Assembly: GCA_005281725.1 (NCBI GenBank)
Contig: SSBO01000116.1
Location: 1-11,151 of the forward strand
DNA from: Wuchereria bancrofti
Taxonomy: Eukaryota; Nematoda; Chromadorea; Rhabditida; Onchocercidae
Direction: 5' to 3'
DNA: 11,151 bases
Shown here: positions 1 to 7,432 of the stretch, one piece after another
Position numbering within the stretch: position 1 is the stretch's first letter
Layout: each line of letters begins with the position of its first letter
Program-made: the position numbers and the translations under genes
The notes under the pieces: model-generated
What the model saw: the letters and a program-made list of their open reading frames with translations, nothing else
What the model was told of the DNA's origin: nothing
Database searches by the model: none

Positions 1-247
1 GCGACATTGGGGCTAGTTGAATGTGTTCCAACCATTTGTCGTTGATCTTCTCAAGAGTGCCAACGTATTTTTCGAGGTGCATCAACTTTTCTTTGATGAT
101 CCTTGCCCTTGCTTCGTATTGCTGGCACAATACTTCTACTGTCGCTTTTTGGTCTAACGGAGTTAGATCCATTTGTCGTATTTCATCGAGGAGTCCCTCG
201 AGATTCGCTTTTACTGGTGTAGCTTGAACAATTATACTGGCCGACAT
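1..247 (-). CDS. N-terminus of a gag-like protein of an LTR retrotransposon (runs off the left edge)
   Basis: An open frame of 82 codons begins at the ATG complementary to 245-247 and stays open to the window edge, so the C-terminus is missing. It starts MSASIIVQATPVKANLEGLL and is rich in charged helix-forming residues. The part around residues 37-75 (LCQQYEARARIIKEKLMHLE and the following KYVGTLEKINDKWLEHIQ) should form long amphipathic helices, as is usual at the start of BEL/Pao-type gag proteins. I recognise no zinc knuckle, protease or polymerase motif in the visible part. The call rests mainly on position: the ATG lies 33 bp inside an LTR-like segment with perfect inverted termini. Codon use is richer in G and C than the surrounding DNA, in keeping with a separate origin. 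It could instead be another coiled-coil protein; the gag call is inferred. Confidence 0.55.
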   Translation of the reverse strand, partial: MSASIIVQATPVKANLEGLLDEIRQMDLTPLDQKATVEVLCQQYEARARIIKEKLMHLEKYVGTLEKINDKWLEHIQLAPMS

Positions 248-279
248 ACCTGACCTCACCTCGGGCACGAAAATATTTT

Positions 280-758
280 TGTCGTGAAACCTCAAACTTG
301 GGTAATTAAACCAAACAAATTAACAAAAACAATATTATAACAACGCGTAAATATATAAAAATACAACAATATAAAAATGATATAATAATGCTAAAATTAT
401 ACAAAATTATAAAATATTAAGTACATCCCAAAACCACCCAAAAAACATAAAATAAATGATGGTTATGGGAGGATTGGTTAGCTTATATATAAAATTAATT
501 TGACGAATGGAAATTAGATGGAAGAATTTCTCACGGATGAAAAAACAAGATTGTTAACAAGATTAGTTTTATTGTGTGAGAAAGGAGGAAATAGATTGGT
601 ACGATTTAAGGGTTTAGACGTTGATTAATTACAAGTGTAAAAATATTAGGAAATTGAAACATCAAGTGTGAGAAGAATGTAAATTAGATTTAGGAGTTAG
701 ATAAGAGAAATTTGTTAGTTTTGGATATAATAATTTAAAGATTTCGTCGTTCACGACA
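280..758 (-). mobile_element. 5' long terminal repeat of an LTR retrotransposon
   Basis: On the minus strand this 479-bp segment begins TGTCGTGAA (750-758) and ends TTCACGACA (280-288). These are perfect 9-bp inverted repeats ending in the TG...CA expected of an LTR. The gag-like ATG follows 33 bp downstream. A TATA-like TATATATAAG on the minus strand (482-491) would fit the U3 region. The leader between LTR and ATG is short, and I see no standard TGG-starting primer-binding site in it. The second LTR and the target-site duplication lie outside the window. DNA to the right of 758 matches the 3' flank of gene copies D and E, so the element inserted into the flank of copy A. Confidence 0.72.
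482..491 (-). promoter_or_regulatory. TATA-like element inside the LTR
   Basis: The minus strand reads TATATATAAG here, inside the LTR and about 200 bp before its 3' end. This is where an LTR promoter is expected. The surrounding DNA is very AT-rich, so the match could be chance. Confidence 0.3.
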
Positions 759-852
759 CTAATTAATAAATAAAAACAAATGACACAAAAATTGGATGAT
801 GGAAAATATGAATAATTAACAACAACAGAAATAGCAATGTGCATTTCCTCTT
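759..852 (-). repeat. 3' flank of ZF copy A, truncated by the LTR
   Basis: This short stretch aligns by eye with the 3' flanks of copies D (about 8150-8250) and E (about 10285-10390). The shared landmarks are an AATTAACAACAA-type string followed by GAAATA and a GCATTTCTTCT-like block just before the end of the gene. Similarity reaches the LTR edge at 758, which makes that edge an insertion boundary. Confidence 0.55.
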
Positions 853-1460
853 TTGAAAGTAAAGAGAAAAGCGCATGTGCGATTTCAAGCTCTGTTTAGA
901 CTAAAAATCCTTATTGCATACAATGCAGGAATAGACAGGTCTATTAATGTCATGAGTTACCATGTGAGACTGCAAATCTTGTTTTCGTACGCAACTTTTT
1001 CCGCATACCGGACAACTGTGCGGCTTTTCACCGGTATGGGTTGTTATATGTTTTTTTATATTTGCTACTTTCTTTCGATATATATCAAAACGCCGTTTCT
1101 TTCCTGTGCATTCTTTTCTATTTTGTTCCATTACCTCCATCAGTGTTTCAATTGGAACGAACAGTTGAAGAAGTTTTATTCTTTATCACTCATTCCATCC
1201 ACTGACAGGCTTTGTGATTCATCTCCTTCCTTTTTTAATTTGGAGCTAATGAATCTAACGGTTCTGTTTTATCCTTTTATGCTGCCTCAAATAGCATGAA
1301 ATTGTTAATCTGTACAAAATTTTAAATCTCTAAGGCACTGCAACGCTATATTGTATTTTGTTCACTAAGGTAGACTTACGGTAGTTTGAATATTGCTCAA
1401 TTGAAAGAGGAAGAAGAAATAGATGAAATGCATGCCAATGAGAATAATTTCTTGCCAATT
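853..1460 (-). pseudogene. ZF copy A: decayed C2H2 zinc-finger gene
   Basis: Exon 2 begins at 1460 after a TTTTTCAG acceptor. Its ATG is at 1433-1431, it encodes MHFIYFFFLFQLSNIQTT, and it ends at 1380 before GTAAGT. The 70-bp intron ends in TTTTGTACAG, so exon 3 starts at 1309. It reads INNFMLFEAA and then hits TAA (1279-1277), where other copies continue to PLDLS; here the motif has become PLDSL. A later frame (1140-901) keeps MEVME and the first, degenerate finger, but both of that finger's Cys are lost (RRFDIYRKK). It then jumps straight to the penultimate finger CPVCGKSCVRKQDLQSHMVTH, whose conserved Phe is now Cys. The last finger is cut by a TAG after CIVCNKDF. The middle fingers are absent. 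This is the most degraded copy, clearly homologous to C and E, and not expected to make a functional protein. Confidence 0.85.
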
Positions 1461-1725
1461 CTGAAAAACATTCAAATTTACTGGATGGTTGCTCGTAAGA
1501 AATAACACCGTTGCTGTTTGAGAAATGCGTAAAGGAGAAATATATGCTTTTCTACATATATTAGATTATTTACAAATTTATCATCGAATCCCAAAATCCT
1601 TCTCATAACGCGAAACCTTGAAAAGAGTTAAATGAAACAAAATTTACTTTTGAAGTTTGTAGAGAATTTGACAGAGATCAACCGATCACCTCTGTTAGGT
1701 ATTGTCAGAGAATCGTAGTTTGCAA
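1461..1725 (-). repeat. 5' flank of ZF copy A (intron 1 and exon 1 relic)
   Basis: Read on the plus strand, this stretch aligns with the corresponding flank of copy D (9127-9400). Shared strings include ACATTCAAATTTACTGGA at the start, TTATTTACAAATT in the middle and GGTATTGTC near the end. The splice donor that reads GTAAGT in B, C and D is weakened here (GTAAAT). Recognisable similarity stops near 1725. Confidence 0.6.
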
Positions 1726-1734
1726 GTCTGAGCC

Positions 1735-2290
1735 TGCGTATCTTCCAAAAAAAGATCACAGCGTTATGGATGGTATATCTCGTTGTTTAAGATGATGAAT
1801 ATGTCCAAGACGGAGGAATTATTTCAGCAATCCTTGTACCTCATTTCTGAGTGCATTTTTTATTTCAGTAGCTGGTGGCAATTTCACCACACAGCATAAT
1901 CGTAGAATCATAATCGAAGACAATGATTCTTCATCCTAGAGACGTAACCTACCCATCACAGTGAACTCTTCAATAGCATGACTCAGTATTAATGATCCCA
2001 GCCTGTTGGAGGATAATAACATTGGTTATATATTCAATCCAGTGAATGTTTAAAACGGTACGAAGGCAGAACTGGTGGAATCGTTCAAAGAGCCACAGTT
2101 GGTACGGTAGATGATGCATGATCAAATTCGTAGAACTTCACGGTATAATGGTTCTATAAACAATAATAATCTTAGTTCGATGATTGTTGTCCTGTAGTTT
2201 TCTACGAAATTTCCCAAATGTGTATATCCACCATTTGCTCTTAATATCTCAGAATTTCTATTGAAGTTTTTGATGCGTACAAAACTTTTT
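1735..2290 (-). mobile_element. Decayed non-LTR retrotransposon (LINE) reverse-transcriptase C-terminus
   Basis: Minus-strand frames recall the end of RTE/CR1-like LINE polymerases. One frame (2119-1973) reads LFERFHQFCLRTVLNIHW followed by IEYITNVIILQQAGI. This resembles the family pattern of (L/F)xxFHxRCLRxIxxIxWxDxxxNxxVLxxAG. After a stop at 1972-1970 the match resumes in a shifted frame with MLLKSSLWWVGYVSRMKNH (family: MLLxxxLRWxGHVxRM), then GEIATSY, which fits the next block. Upstream, GGYTHLGNFVENYRTTI (about 2210-2160) fits the YLG block of the same domain. Several stops and frameshifts show it is long dead. No 5' part, endonuclease or tail is visible. The family call comes from remembered patterns, not a search. 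Confidence 0.65.
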
Positions 2291-2778
2291 CCTGTAAGAA
2301 AAAATGAATGGATGAGGTTTGCTTGGTAATAAAACATATATTGTTTTTGTTGATATATAATGATCACTTTAATGCCATTACAACTATCAGAATAACGATA
2401 CGGTTGCTGGGAATTTTTTTAAATAGATGTTACTATTGTTTTCATAATTTCAAAACGTCGGCAATAGCTTTATTGTTCTTTTACTGTCGGACAATACAGC
2501 GCTTATACAATAATATGTATAGAAATCACCGGCGGATCAATCACCATCTGATATTAGTATGCATTTTCGTGCATTTCTTTTATCTTATTCATTGCAGTTA
2601 CATGCTCATTATTATTCCATGTAATAAACGCAGAATGTAGGACAAAGCGTTGAATTTGTCTGAAAGGAATATGGACAAATGTCCAAAAAAAAATTTAAGA
2701 AAGAAGAAGCCAATCTTAAAACTTCTGCTTTACTAAATTACTTACATAACAGACGTACAAAATATGAAATTTCAGATT
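2291..2778. other. Unassigned intergenic DNA
   Basis: This is AT-rich DNA between the LINE relic and the start of the B duplication unit. Open frames exist on both strands, the longest about 110 codons on plus, but they are low-complexity, hydrophobic and match nothing I know. I see no RNA gene or repeat here. Confidence 0.4.
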
Positions 2779-3410
2779 AACAAGAAATATATTATGAATA
2801 TCTTGAGTAGCATAAAATTATAATTTTTGCACTGCTACAGCTCTGAAAGGTTTTCAATTCGTTGAAAATTAACCAACCAAATTTGACATCAATATAACCA
2901 GTTAAACTATACATATATTTTGTTTCATTTCTCTTAAATTTTTCGACAAAGCAAATTTGAAAACTTAAAAATGGTATTCAAACGAAATATTTGATGAAAT
3001 CATTTAGCATATGCAAATCAGCTGTATCAATTACAAGCGATGCAGCTATGTAGTTTTCCTTTCTGATTAATATTATAAACATTTAAAAATGTGGAAAAAT
3101 TGAAGTGAAATTAAATAAAATTGTACAAAAAAATGTCACAATTGCTTTGCATAAATTATTCCCAACAATGCAATATAGCAGCTAAAATGAAATTATTCAC
3201 TGTAAAGGATTAAATAATGATTGCTCTTATCATTAGACATACTATTATATATTCTATTATTATTACAATACATATATTATTATACGTGGATATAACTTAT
3301 CAGTGAACGTAGTTTGCCACCCCCATCTGAATGAGCATTTAATCTTTGACAACACCTTATAGAAGTGATCGTGTAGTCTCTATTAAATTCTCTTCAACAA
3401 ATTTCATTCA
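2779..3410 (+). repeat. Duplicated 5' region of copy B: promoter and exon 1
   Basis: This stretch is nearly identical over several hundred bases to 4999-5641 (copy C). The inverted form at 9329-9855 (copy D) is also nearly identical. It ends at a GTAAGT donor (3411), so its last part is a spliced, non-coding exon 1. A GC-rich island, TTTGCCACCCCCATCTGAAT (3313-3332), stands out in AT-rich surroundings and is conserved in the copies. Just after it, ATGAGCATTTAA is a three-codon upstream frame. An octamer-like ATGCAAAT (3011-3018) followed by CAGCTG is shared with C. The transcription start is not identified. Confidence 0.65.
3313..3332 (+). promoter_or_regulatory. Conserved CCACCCCC promoter island, copy B
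   Basis: The string TTTGCCACCCCCATCTGAAT is kept in B, C (from about 5536) and inverted in D (9405-9424). The gene-less promoter fragment near 7414 has a weaker form (TTTGCCACTTCCATCTTTGA). The C-run resembles CACCC/KLF-type sites. Conservation may simply reflect recent duplication. Confidence 0.35.
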
Positions 3411-3589
3411 GTAAGTTCCGTTTCATTTATTCCGGCAAAGAATACTATCTTTTTCTAAAATTTCGAGTTACGAGAAACATTTTGGAACTCAACGATTAAT
3501 TTTGTAAATATATTATATTTAGAAAAGCATCAACTTCGAGAAATTATTCCTTTGCGCATTTGTCGAACAACATTTCTTATGTTTTTCAG
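3411..3589 (+). other. Intron 1 of copy B
   Basis: It begins GTAAGTTCCG and ends GTTTTTCAG, a good donor and a nematode-style acceptor, and is 179 bp long. The equivalents are 5642-5818 (C) and 9127-9328 (D, minus). It separates a non-coding exon 1 from the small exon with the start codon. Confidence 0.6.
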
Positions 3590-4442
3590 AATTGGCAAGA
3601 AATTATTCTCATTGACATGCATTTCATCTATTTCTTCTTCTTCCAATTGAGCAATATTCAAACTACCGTAAGTCCACTTAAAAACAACATATCCTTGAAG
3701 ATTTAAATTTTACACAGTGCGAGATTGATAATTTCATATCATTTAAGGTAGCGCAAACGGATCAAACAGAACCGCTGGATTTATCAATATCAAAAGTGAA
3801 AGAGAACGGGGATAGGTCGCAAGGCTTATCAGTGGAGGGAGAGGATGAGGAAGAGATTGGACTGCAAGTGCTTCAAACAAAACCTCTGGATTTATCAGCT
3901 CCAAAAGTGAAAGAGGACAAGGATAGGTCGCAAAGCTGATCAGTGGAGAGAGTGAGTGATGAACGAATTAAACCGCAGCGACAGCTCGTTCCAGTCGAAA
4001 CACTGATGGAAGTAATGGAACTATCAAAGCAAAAAAGAAGGACGAGAAAGAAGAAGCGCTGTGATATATGTTGAAAGGAAGTAACAAATATGAAAAAACA
4101 TGTGATGACTCATACAGGTGAGAAGCCGTATAGTTGTTCGATATGCAAAAAGATTTTCAATCAGCTTTCGAATATGAAGAAACATACGATAATTCATACT
4201 GGTGAAAAGCCGTACAGTTGTCGGATATGCAAAAAGAATTTCACTCAGTCCTGTAATATGAAAAAACATATGGTGATTCATACCGATGAAAAGCCGTACA
4301 GTTGTTCGATTGCGGAAAAAGTTTCCCACGAAAACAGGATTTGCAGTCTCACATGGTAACTCATGACATGAATAGACCTGTCTACCTTTGCACTGTATGC
4401 GGTAAAGAATTTCAGATTAAATGCAGCTTGCATCTTTTATAA
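3590..4442 (+). pseudogene. ZF copy B: C2H2 zinc-finger pseudogene
   Basis: Exon 2 (3590-3667) has its ATG at 3617 and encodes MHFIYFFFFQLSNIQTT. A 50-bp intron (3668-3717, ending TTTTACACAG) leads in phase 0 to exon 3. Exon 3 reads [18 protein letters not shown], then PLDLS (3772-3786), an acidic stretch and a second PLDLS (3883-3897). An in-frame TGA follows at 3937-3939 and another at 4072-4074, where C has Gln. The degenerate first finger and two canonical fingers (helices QLSNMKK and QSCNMKK) are readable from 4090. One base is lost at about 4309-4311, shifting the frame in the second Cys of the next finger. The last finger is cut off by a deletion: CTVCGKEFQIKCSLHLL then TAA at 4440. 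Compared with C it also lacks two fingers. It could at most yield a short PLDLS peptide. Confidence 0.88.
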
Positions 4443-4640
4443 TTGATAATATTGATTTATAAAAATGCTAAATGATATCTTTTGTTTGGACTTCATTTTT
4501 AAACTTGATTTCCAAATTTGTTTTGTGTATAAGTGTAAATTAGGCTTATTAAATTTTTTTACAGTCATTGTATACAACATATGATGTGGTGAAGATTTTA
4601 AGTAATGCACATATCCCTTGTTAACAGCTATAAAATTCTA
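4431..4640 (+). repeat. Inverted promoter-derived fragment downstream of copy B
   Basis: From CATCTTTTATAATTGATAAT onward this matches 6975-7175 downstream of C closely. That region is itself a diverged, inverted copy of the 5' flank (compare the reverse complement of about 5120-5270). The downstream arrangement therefore predates the B/C duplication. Its left edge is the deletion junction that truncated copy B. Confidence 0.6.
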
Positions 4641-4998
4641 AACAATGCAGATAGGCTCGGCTACAACTGGAAAATGAGTGTTGATAAATGATTGCTTAAA
4701 TAATGTACATTTTTGATACAATTTTATATTTCTCCAAAGAATATTCAATTAAGAACATCTTTAATCTTATGGTTTAATGAAATTTTATGGCGGCATATTA
4801 TATTCCAATTTTTTTCCGACAAGTTATGCGCTGATAATTTATTACATTAAAGTCGATTCCCGTTATTTATTCCTATACATATCAGAAATCATTTTTCTTT
4901 TACCTAATGAGTTCTACGTAATTGAATTGAATTTCACCTGCTAAAACAATCGTTGTTGAACAATTTCCAATACCAATCGTCACTTAAAAGAATTTTCT
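4641..4998. other. Unassigned intergenic DNA
   Basis: AT-rich sequence between the end of the B unit and the start of the C unit. No convincing ORF, RNA gene or relation to the other repeats was seen. Confidence 0.4.
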
Positions 4999-5641
4999 AA
5001 CAAGAAATATATTTTTGAATGTTTGAGTAGCATAAAATTATAATTTTTGCACTGCTACAGCTCTGAAAGGTTTTCAAGTCGTTGAAAATTACCTGCCAAC
5101 CAAATTTGAAATCAATATAACCAGTTAAACTATACATATATTTTGTTTCATTTCTCTTAAATTTTTCGACAAAGTAATTTCGAAATTTTAATAATGGAGT
5201 CCAAACGAAATATTTGATGAAATCATTTAGCATATGCAAATCAGCTGTATCAATTACAAGCGATGCAGCTATGTAGTTTTTCTTTCTGACTAATATTGCA
5301 AACATTTAAAAATGTGGAAAAATTGAAGTGAAATTAAATAAAATTGTACAAAAAAATGTCACAATTGCTTTGCATAAATTATTCCCAACAATGCAATATA
5401 GCAGCTAAAATGAAATTATTCACTGCAAAGGACTGAACAATGATTGCTATTATCATTAGACATAGTATTATATATTCTATTATTATTACAATACATATAT
5501 TATTATACGTGGATATAACTTATTAGTGAACGTAGTTTGCCACCCCCATCTGAATGAGCATTTATAGAACGAATCTCTAACAATACCTTATAGAAGTGAT
5601 CGTGTAGTCTCTATCAAATTCTCTTCAACAAATTTCATTCA
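4999..5641 (+). repeat. Duplicated 5' region of copy C: promoter and exon 1
   Basis: Homologous to 2779-3410 (copy B) with few differences, beginning at TAACAAGAAATATATT and ending at a GTAAGT donor (5642). It carries the octamer-like ATGCAAAT (5234-5241) next to CAGCTG (5242-5247) and the CCACCCCC island near 5536. Just past the island a short upstream frame, ATGAGCATTTATAGAACG and two more codons, ends in TAA. It is longer than the three-codon frame of B and D. This is presumably the promoter and 5' untranslated exon of the intact gene C. Confidence 0.65.
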
Positions 5642-5818
5642 GTAAGTTCCGTTTCATTTATTCTGGCAAAGAATGCTATTTTTTTCTAAAGTTTCGAGTT
5701 ACGAGAAACATTTTGGAATTCAACGATTAATTTGTAAATAATCCATTATATTTAGAAAAGCATCTATTTGGAGAAATTACTCCACTGCGCACATCCAGTA
5801 AATTTGAATGTTTTTCAG
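5642..5818 (+). other. Intron 1 of gene C
   Basis: The 177-bp segment begins GTAAGTTCCG and ends GTTTTTCAG. Exon 1 has no ATG-started frame open into exon 2, so this intron lies in the 5' untranslated region. Confidence 0.6.
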
Positions 5819-5845
5819 AATTGACAAGAAATTATTCTCATTGAC

Positions 5846-6786
5846 ATGCATTTCATCTATTTCTTCTTCGTCTTCCAATTGGGCAGTATTCAAAGCACTG
5901 TAAGTCTATCTAAACTTTAAAAATTACAACACAGCGCTACAATACCTTGGAGATTTAAAATTTTACACAGTGCAAGATTGATAATTTCATATCATTTGAG
6001 GCAGCTCAAACGGACCAAACAAAACCGCTGGATTTGTCATCTCCAAAACATAAAAATGAAGGAAATGAATCCCAAGGATTATCAGTGGAGGGAGTGAGTG
6101 ATGAACGAATAAAACTGCTTCAGCGGCTCATTCCAATCGAAACACTAATGGAAGTAATGGAACTATCAAAGCAAGAAGAAAGTACAGGAAAAAAACAGCA
6201 CTGTGATAATATATGTCAAAAGGAAGTAACAAATATGAAAAAACATGTGATGACTCATACAGGTGAGAAGCCGTACAGTTGTTCGATATGCAAAATGAGC
6301 TTCACTAGGTTTCCGAATATGAAAAGACATATGATGATTCATACCGCTGAGAAGCCGTACAGTTGTTCGATATGCAAAAAGAATTTCACTCAGTCCAGTA
6401 ATATGAAAAGACATATGATTAGTCATACCGGTGAGAAGCCGCATATCGGTGAGAAGCCGCGCAGCTGTCCGATATGCAAAAAGACTTTCAATCAGTTTTC
6501 GAATATGAAGAAACATACGGTAATTCATACTGGTGAAAAGCCGTTCAGTTGTCCGACATGCAAAAAGAATTTCACTCAGTCCTGTAATATGAAAAAACAT
6601 ATGGTGATTCATACCGATGAAAAGCCGTACAGTTGTTCAATATGCGGAAAAAGTTTCCCACGAAAACAGGATTTGCAGTCTCACATGGTAACTCATGACA
6701 TGAATAGACCTGTCTACCCTTGCACTGTATGCGGTAAAGAATTTCAGATTAAACGCAGCTTGAAATTCCACATGCAAAATCATTAA
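5846..6786 (+). CDS. ZF gene C: intact seven-finger C2H2 protein with a CtBP-type PLDLS motif; join(5846..5899,5971..6786)
   Basis: Probable nuclear DNA-binding repressor of 289 residues. Exon 2 supplies MHFIYFFFVFQLGSIQST; exon 3 continues in phase 0. This ATG was chosen because exon 3 has no ATG before the conserved core, and a TGA precedes it in frame in exon 2. PLDLS, the CtBP-binding consensus PxDLS, is at residues 37-41. A conserved segment follows ([20 protein letters not shown], about 61-80). Finger 1 (96-114) is degenerate, with 9 residues instead of 12 between Cys and His. Canonical fingers lie at 122-142, 150-170, 184-204, 212-232, 240-260 and 269-289; helices are RFPNMKR, QSSNMKR, QFSNMKK, QSCNMKK, RKQDLQS and IKRSLKF. 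The linker before the fourth finger is duplicated (TGEKPHIGEKPRS). Translation stops right after the last His. Finger and PLDLS assignments are firm; splicing and the hydrophobic N-terminus are inferred. Confidence 0.85.
5900..5970 (+). other. Intron 2 of gene C
   Basis: A 71-bp intron with donor GTAAGT and acceptor TTTTACACAG, phase 0. The same intron is 50 bp in B (3668-3717), 60 bp in D (8992-9051) and 70 bp in A (1310-1379). In D the reading frame happens to stay open through it. Splice-site conservation in copies of varying intron length supports the model. Confidence 0.7.
6025..6039 (+). other. PLDLS codons in gene C
   Basis: These five codons encode Pro-Leu-Asp-Leu-Ser in a Lys- and Ser-rich, presumably disordered context ([12 protein letters not shown]). 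PxDLS peptides bind the CtBP corepressor family. Equivalent codons are at 3772-3786 and 3883-3897 (B), and on the minus strand at 8924-8938 and 8813-8827 (D) and 11131-11145 (E). Confidence 0.75.
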
Positions 6787-7178
6787 AGCTTGGCAGTTTG
6801 AACAGAAGAAATGCACTCTGCTGTTGCTGTTTATTTATGTTTTCTGTTGGTCAAATCCTTGTTTATGCAAAGCAGTTGTGACATTTTTTGCATAATTTTA
6901 TTTCATTTCGCTTCAATTTTTCTACATTTTCAAAACTTTGTGAATATGAACGAGAGAGGAAAACTACATTGCTGCATCTTTTATAATTGATAATATTGAT
7001 TTATAATAAATGCTAAATGATATCTTTTGTTTGGACTTCATTTTTAAGCTTAATTTCCAGATTTGCTTTGTGTATGAGTGTAAATTAGGCTTATTAAATT
7101 TTTTTATAGTTATTGTATATAACATATAATGTGATGAACATTTTAAGTAATACACATATCCCTTGTTAACAGCTATAA
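6787..7178 (-). repeat. 3' flank of C running into an inverted promoter fragment
   Basis: The first 80 bp after the stop match, inverted, the 3' flanks of D and E (GAAGAAATGCACTCTGCTG, then TTTTCTGTTGGTCAAATCC). From about 6866 the plus strand instead matches the inverted 5' flank (compare 9591-9800): TGCAAAGCAGTTGTGACATT, then a CTTCAATTTTTCTACATTTT block and AAACTACATTGCTGCATC. An AATAAA at 7005-7010, about 220 bp after the stop of C, could serve as a polyadenylation signal, but composition makes chance matches likely. Confidence 0.6.
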
Positions 7179-7432
7179 ACTAATATTGCAAACATTTAAA
7201 AATGTGGAAAAATTGAAGTGAAATGAAATAAAATTATGCAAAAAACGTTACAACTGTTTTGCATAAATTATTTCAATATAGCAGCTAAAGTGAAATTATT
7301 CAATGTAAAGGATTAAACAGTGACTATTGCTATTATACATACTATTATAAATTCTACTATTATTACTTTACCTATATTATTATACGTAGACATAAGTTCA
7401 TCGATATACGTAGTTTGCCACTTCCATCTTTG
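7179..7432 (+). repeat. Gene-less promoter copy
   Basis: This plus-oriented copy of the 5' flank starts at CTAATATTGCAAACATTTAA, as at 5290 in C. It passes through CAATATAGCAGCTAAA and reaches a diverged form of the promoter island (TTTGCCACTTCCATCTTTGA, from 7414). Similarity then ends; no exon 2 or ZF exon follows. It is a relic of a sixth unit whose gene was lost, or of an aberrant duplication, and is more diverged than the B and D flanks. Confidence 0.6.

Noticed and set aside
21..227. Plus-strand 68-codon frame at the left end
   Set aside because: It is the shadow of the gag-like frame on the other strand, which is open to the edge and adjoins the LTR.
2308..2640. Plus-strand 110-codon frame
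   Set aside because: Composition is AT-driven and hydrophobic, with no homologue in the other units and no recognisable domain.
3240..3300. ATTATTATT-rich stretch as a microsatellite or matrix attachment site
   Set aside because: It is short, imperfect and carried along in all promoter copies; nothing beyond base composition supports a function.
4997..5305. Minus-strand 102-codon frame in the 5' flank of C
   Set aside because: The equivalent B, D and downstream fragments do not keep the frame open. It lies in promoter-derived repeat DNA.
6166..6612. Long minus-strand frame opposite the ZF array of C, and similar frames opposite A, B, D and E
   Set aside because: It is the mirror of the finger repeats: the sequence repeats HHMFFHI- and AYRTTVRL-like strings at the finger period and has no independent features.
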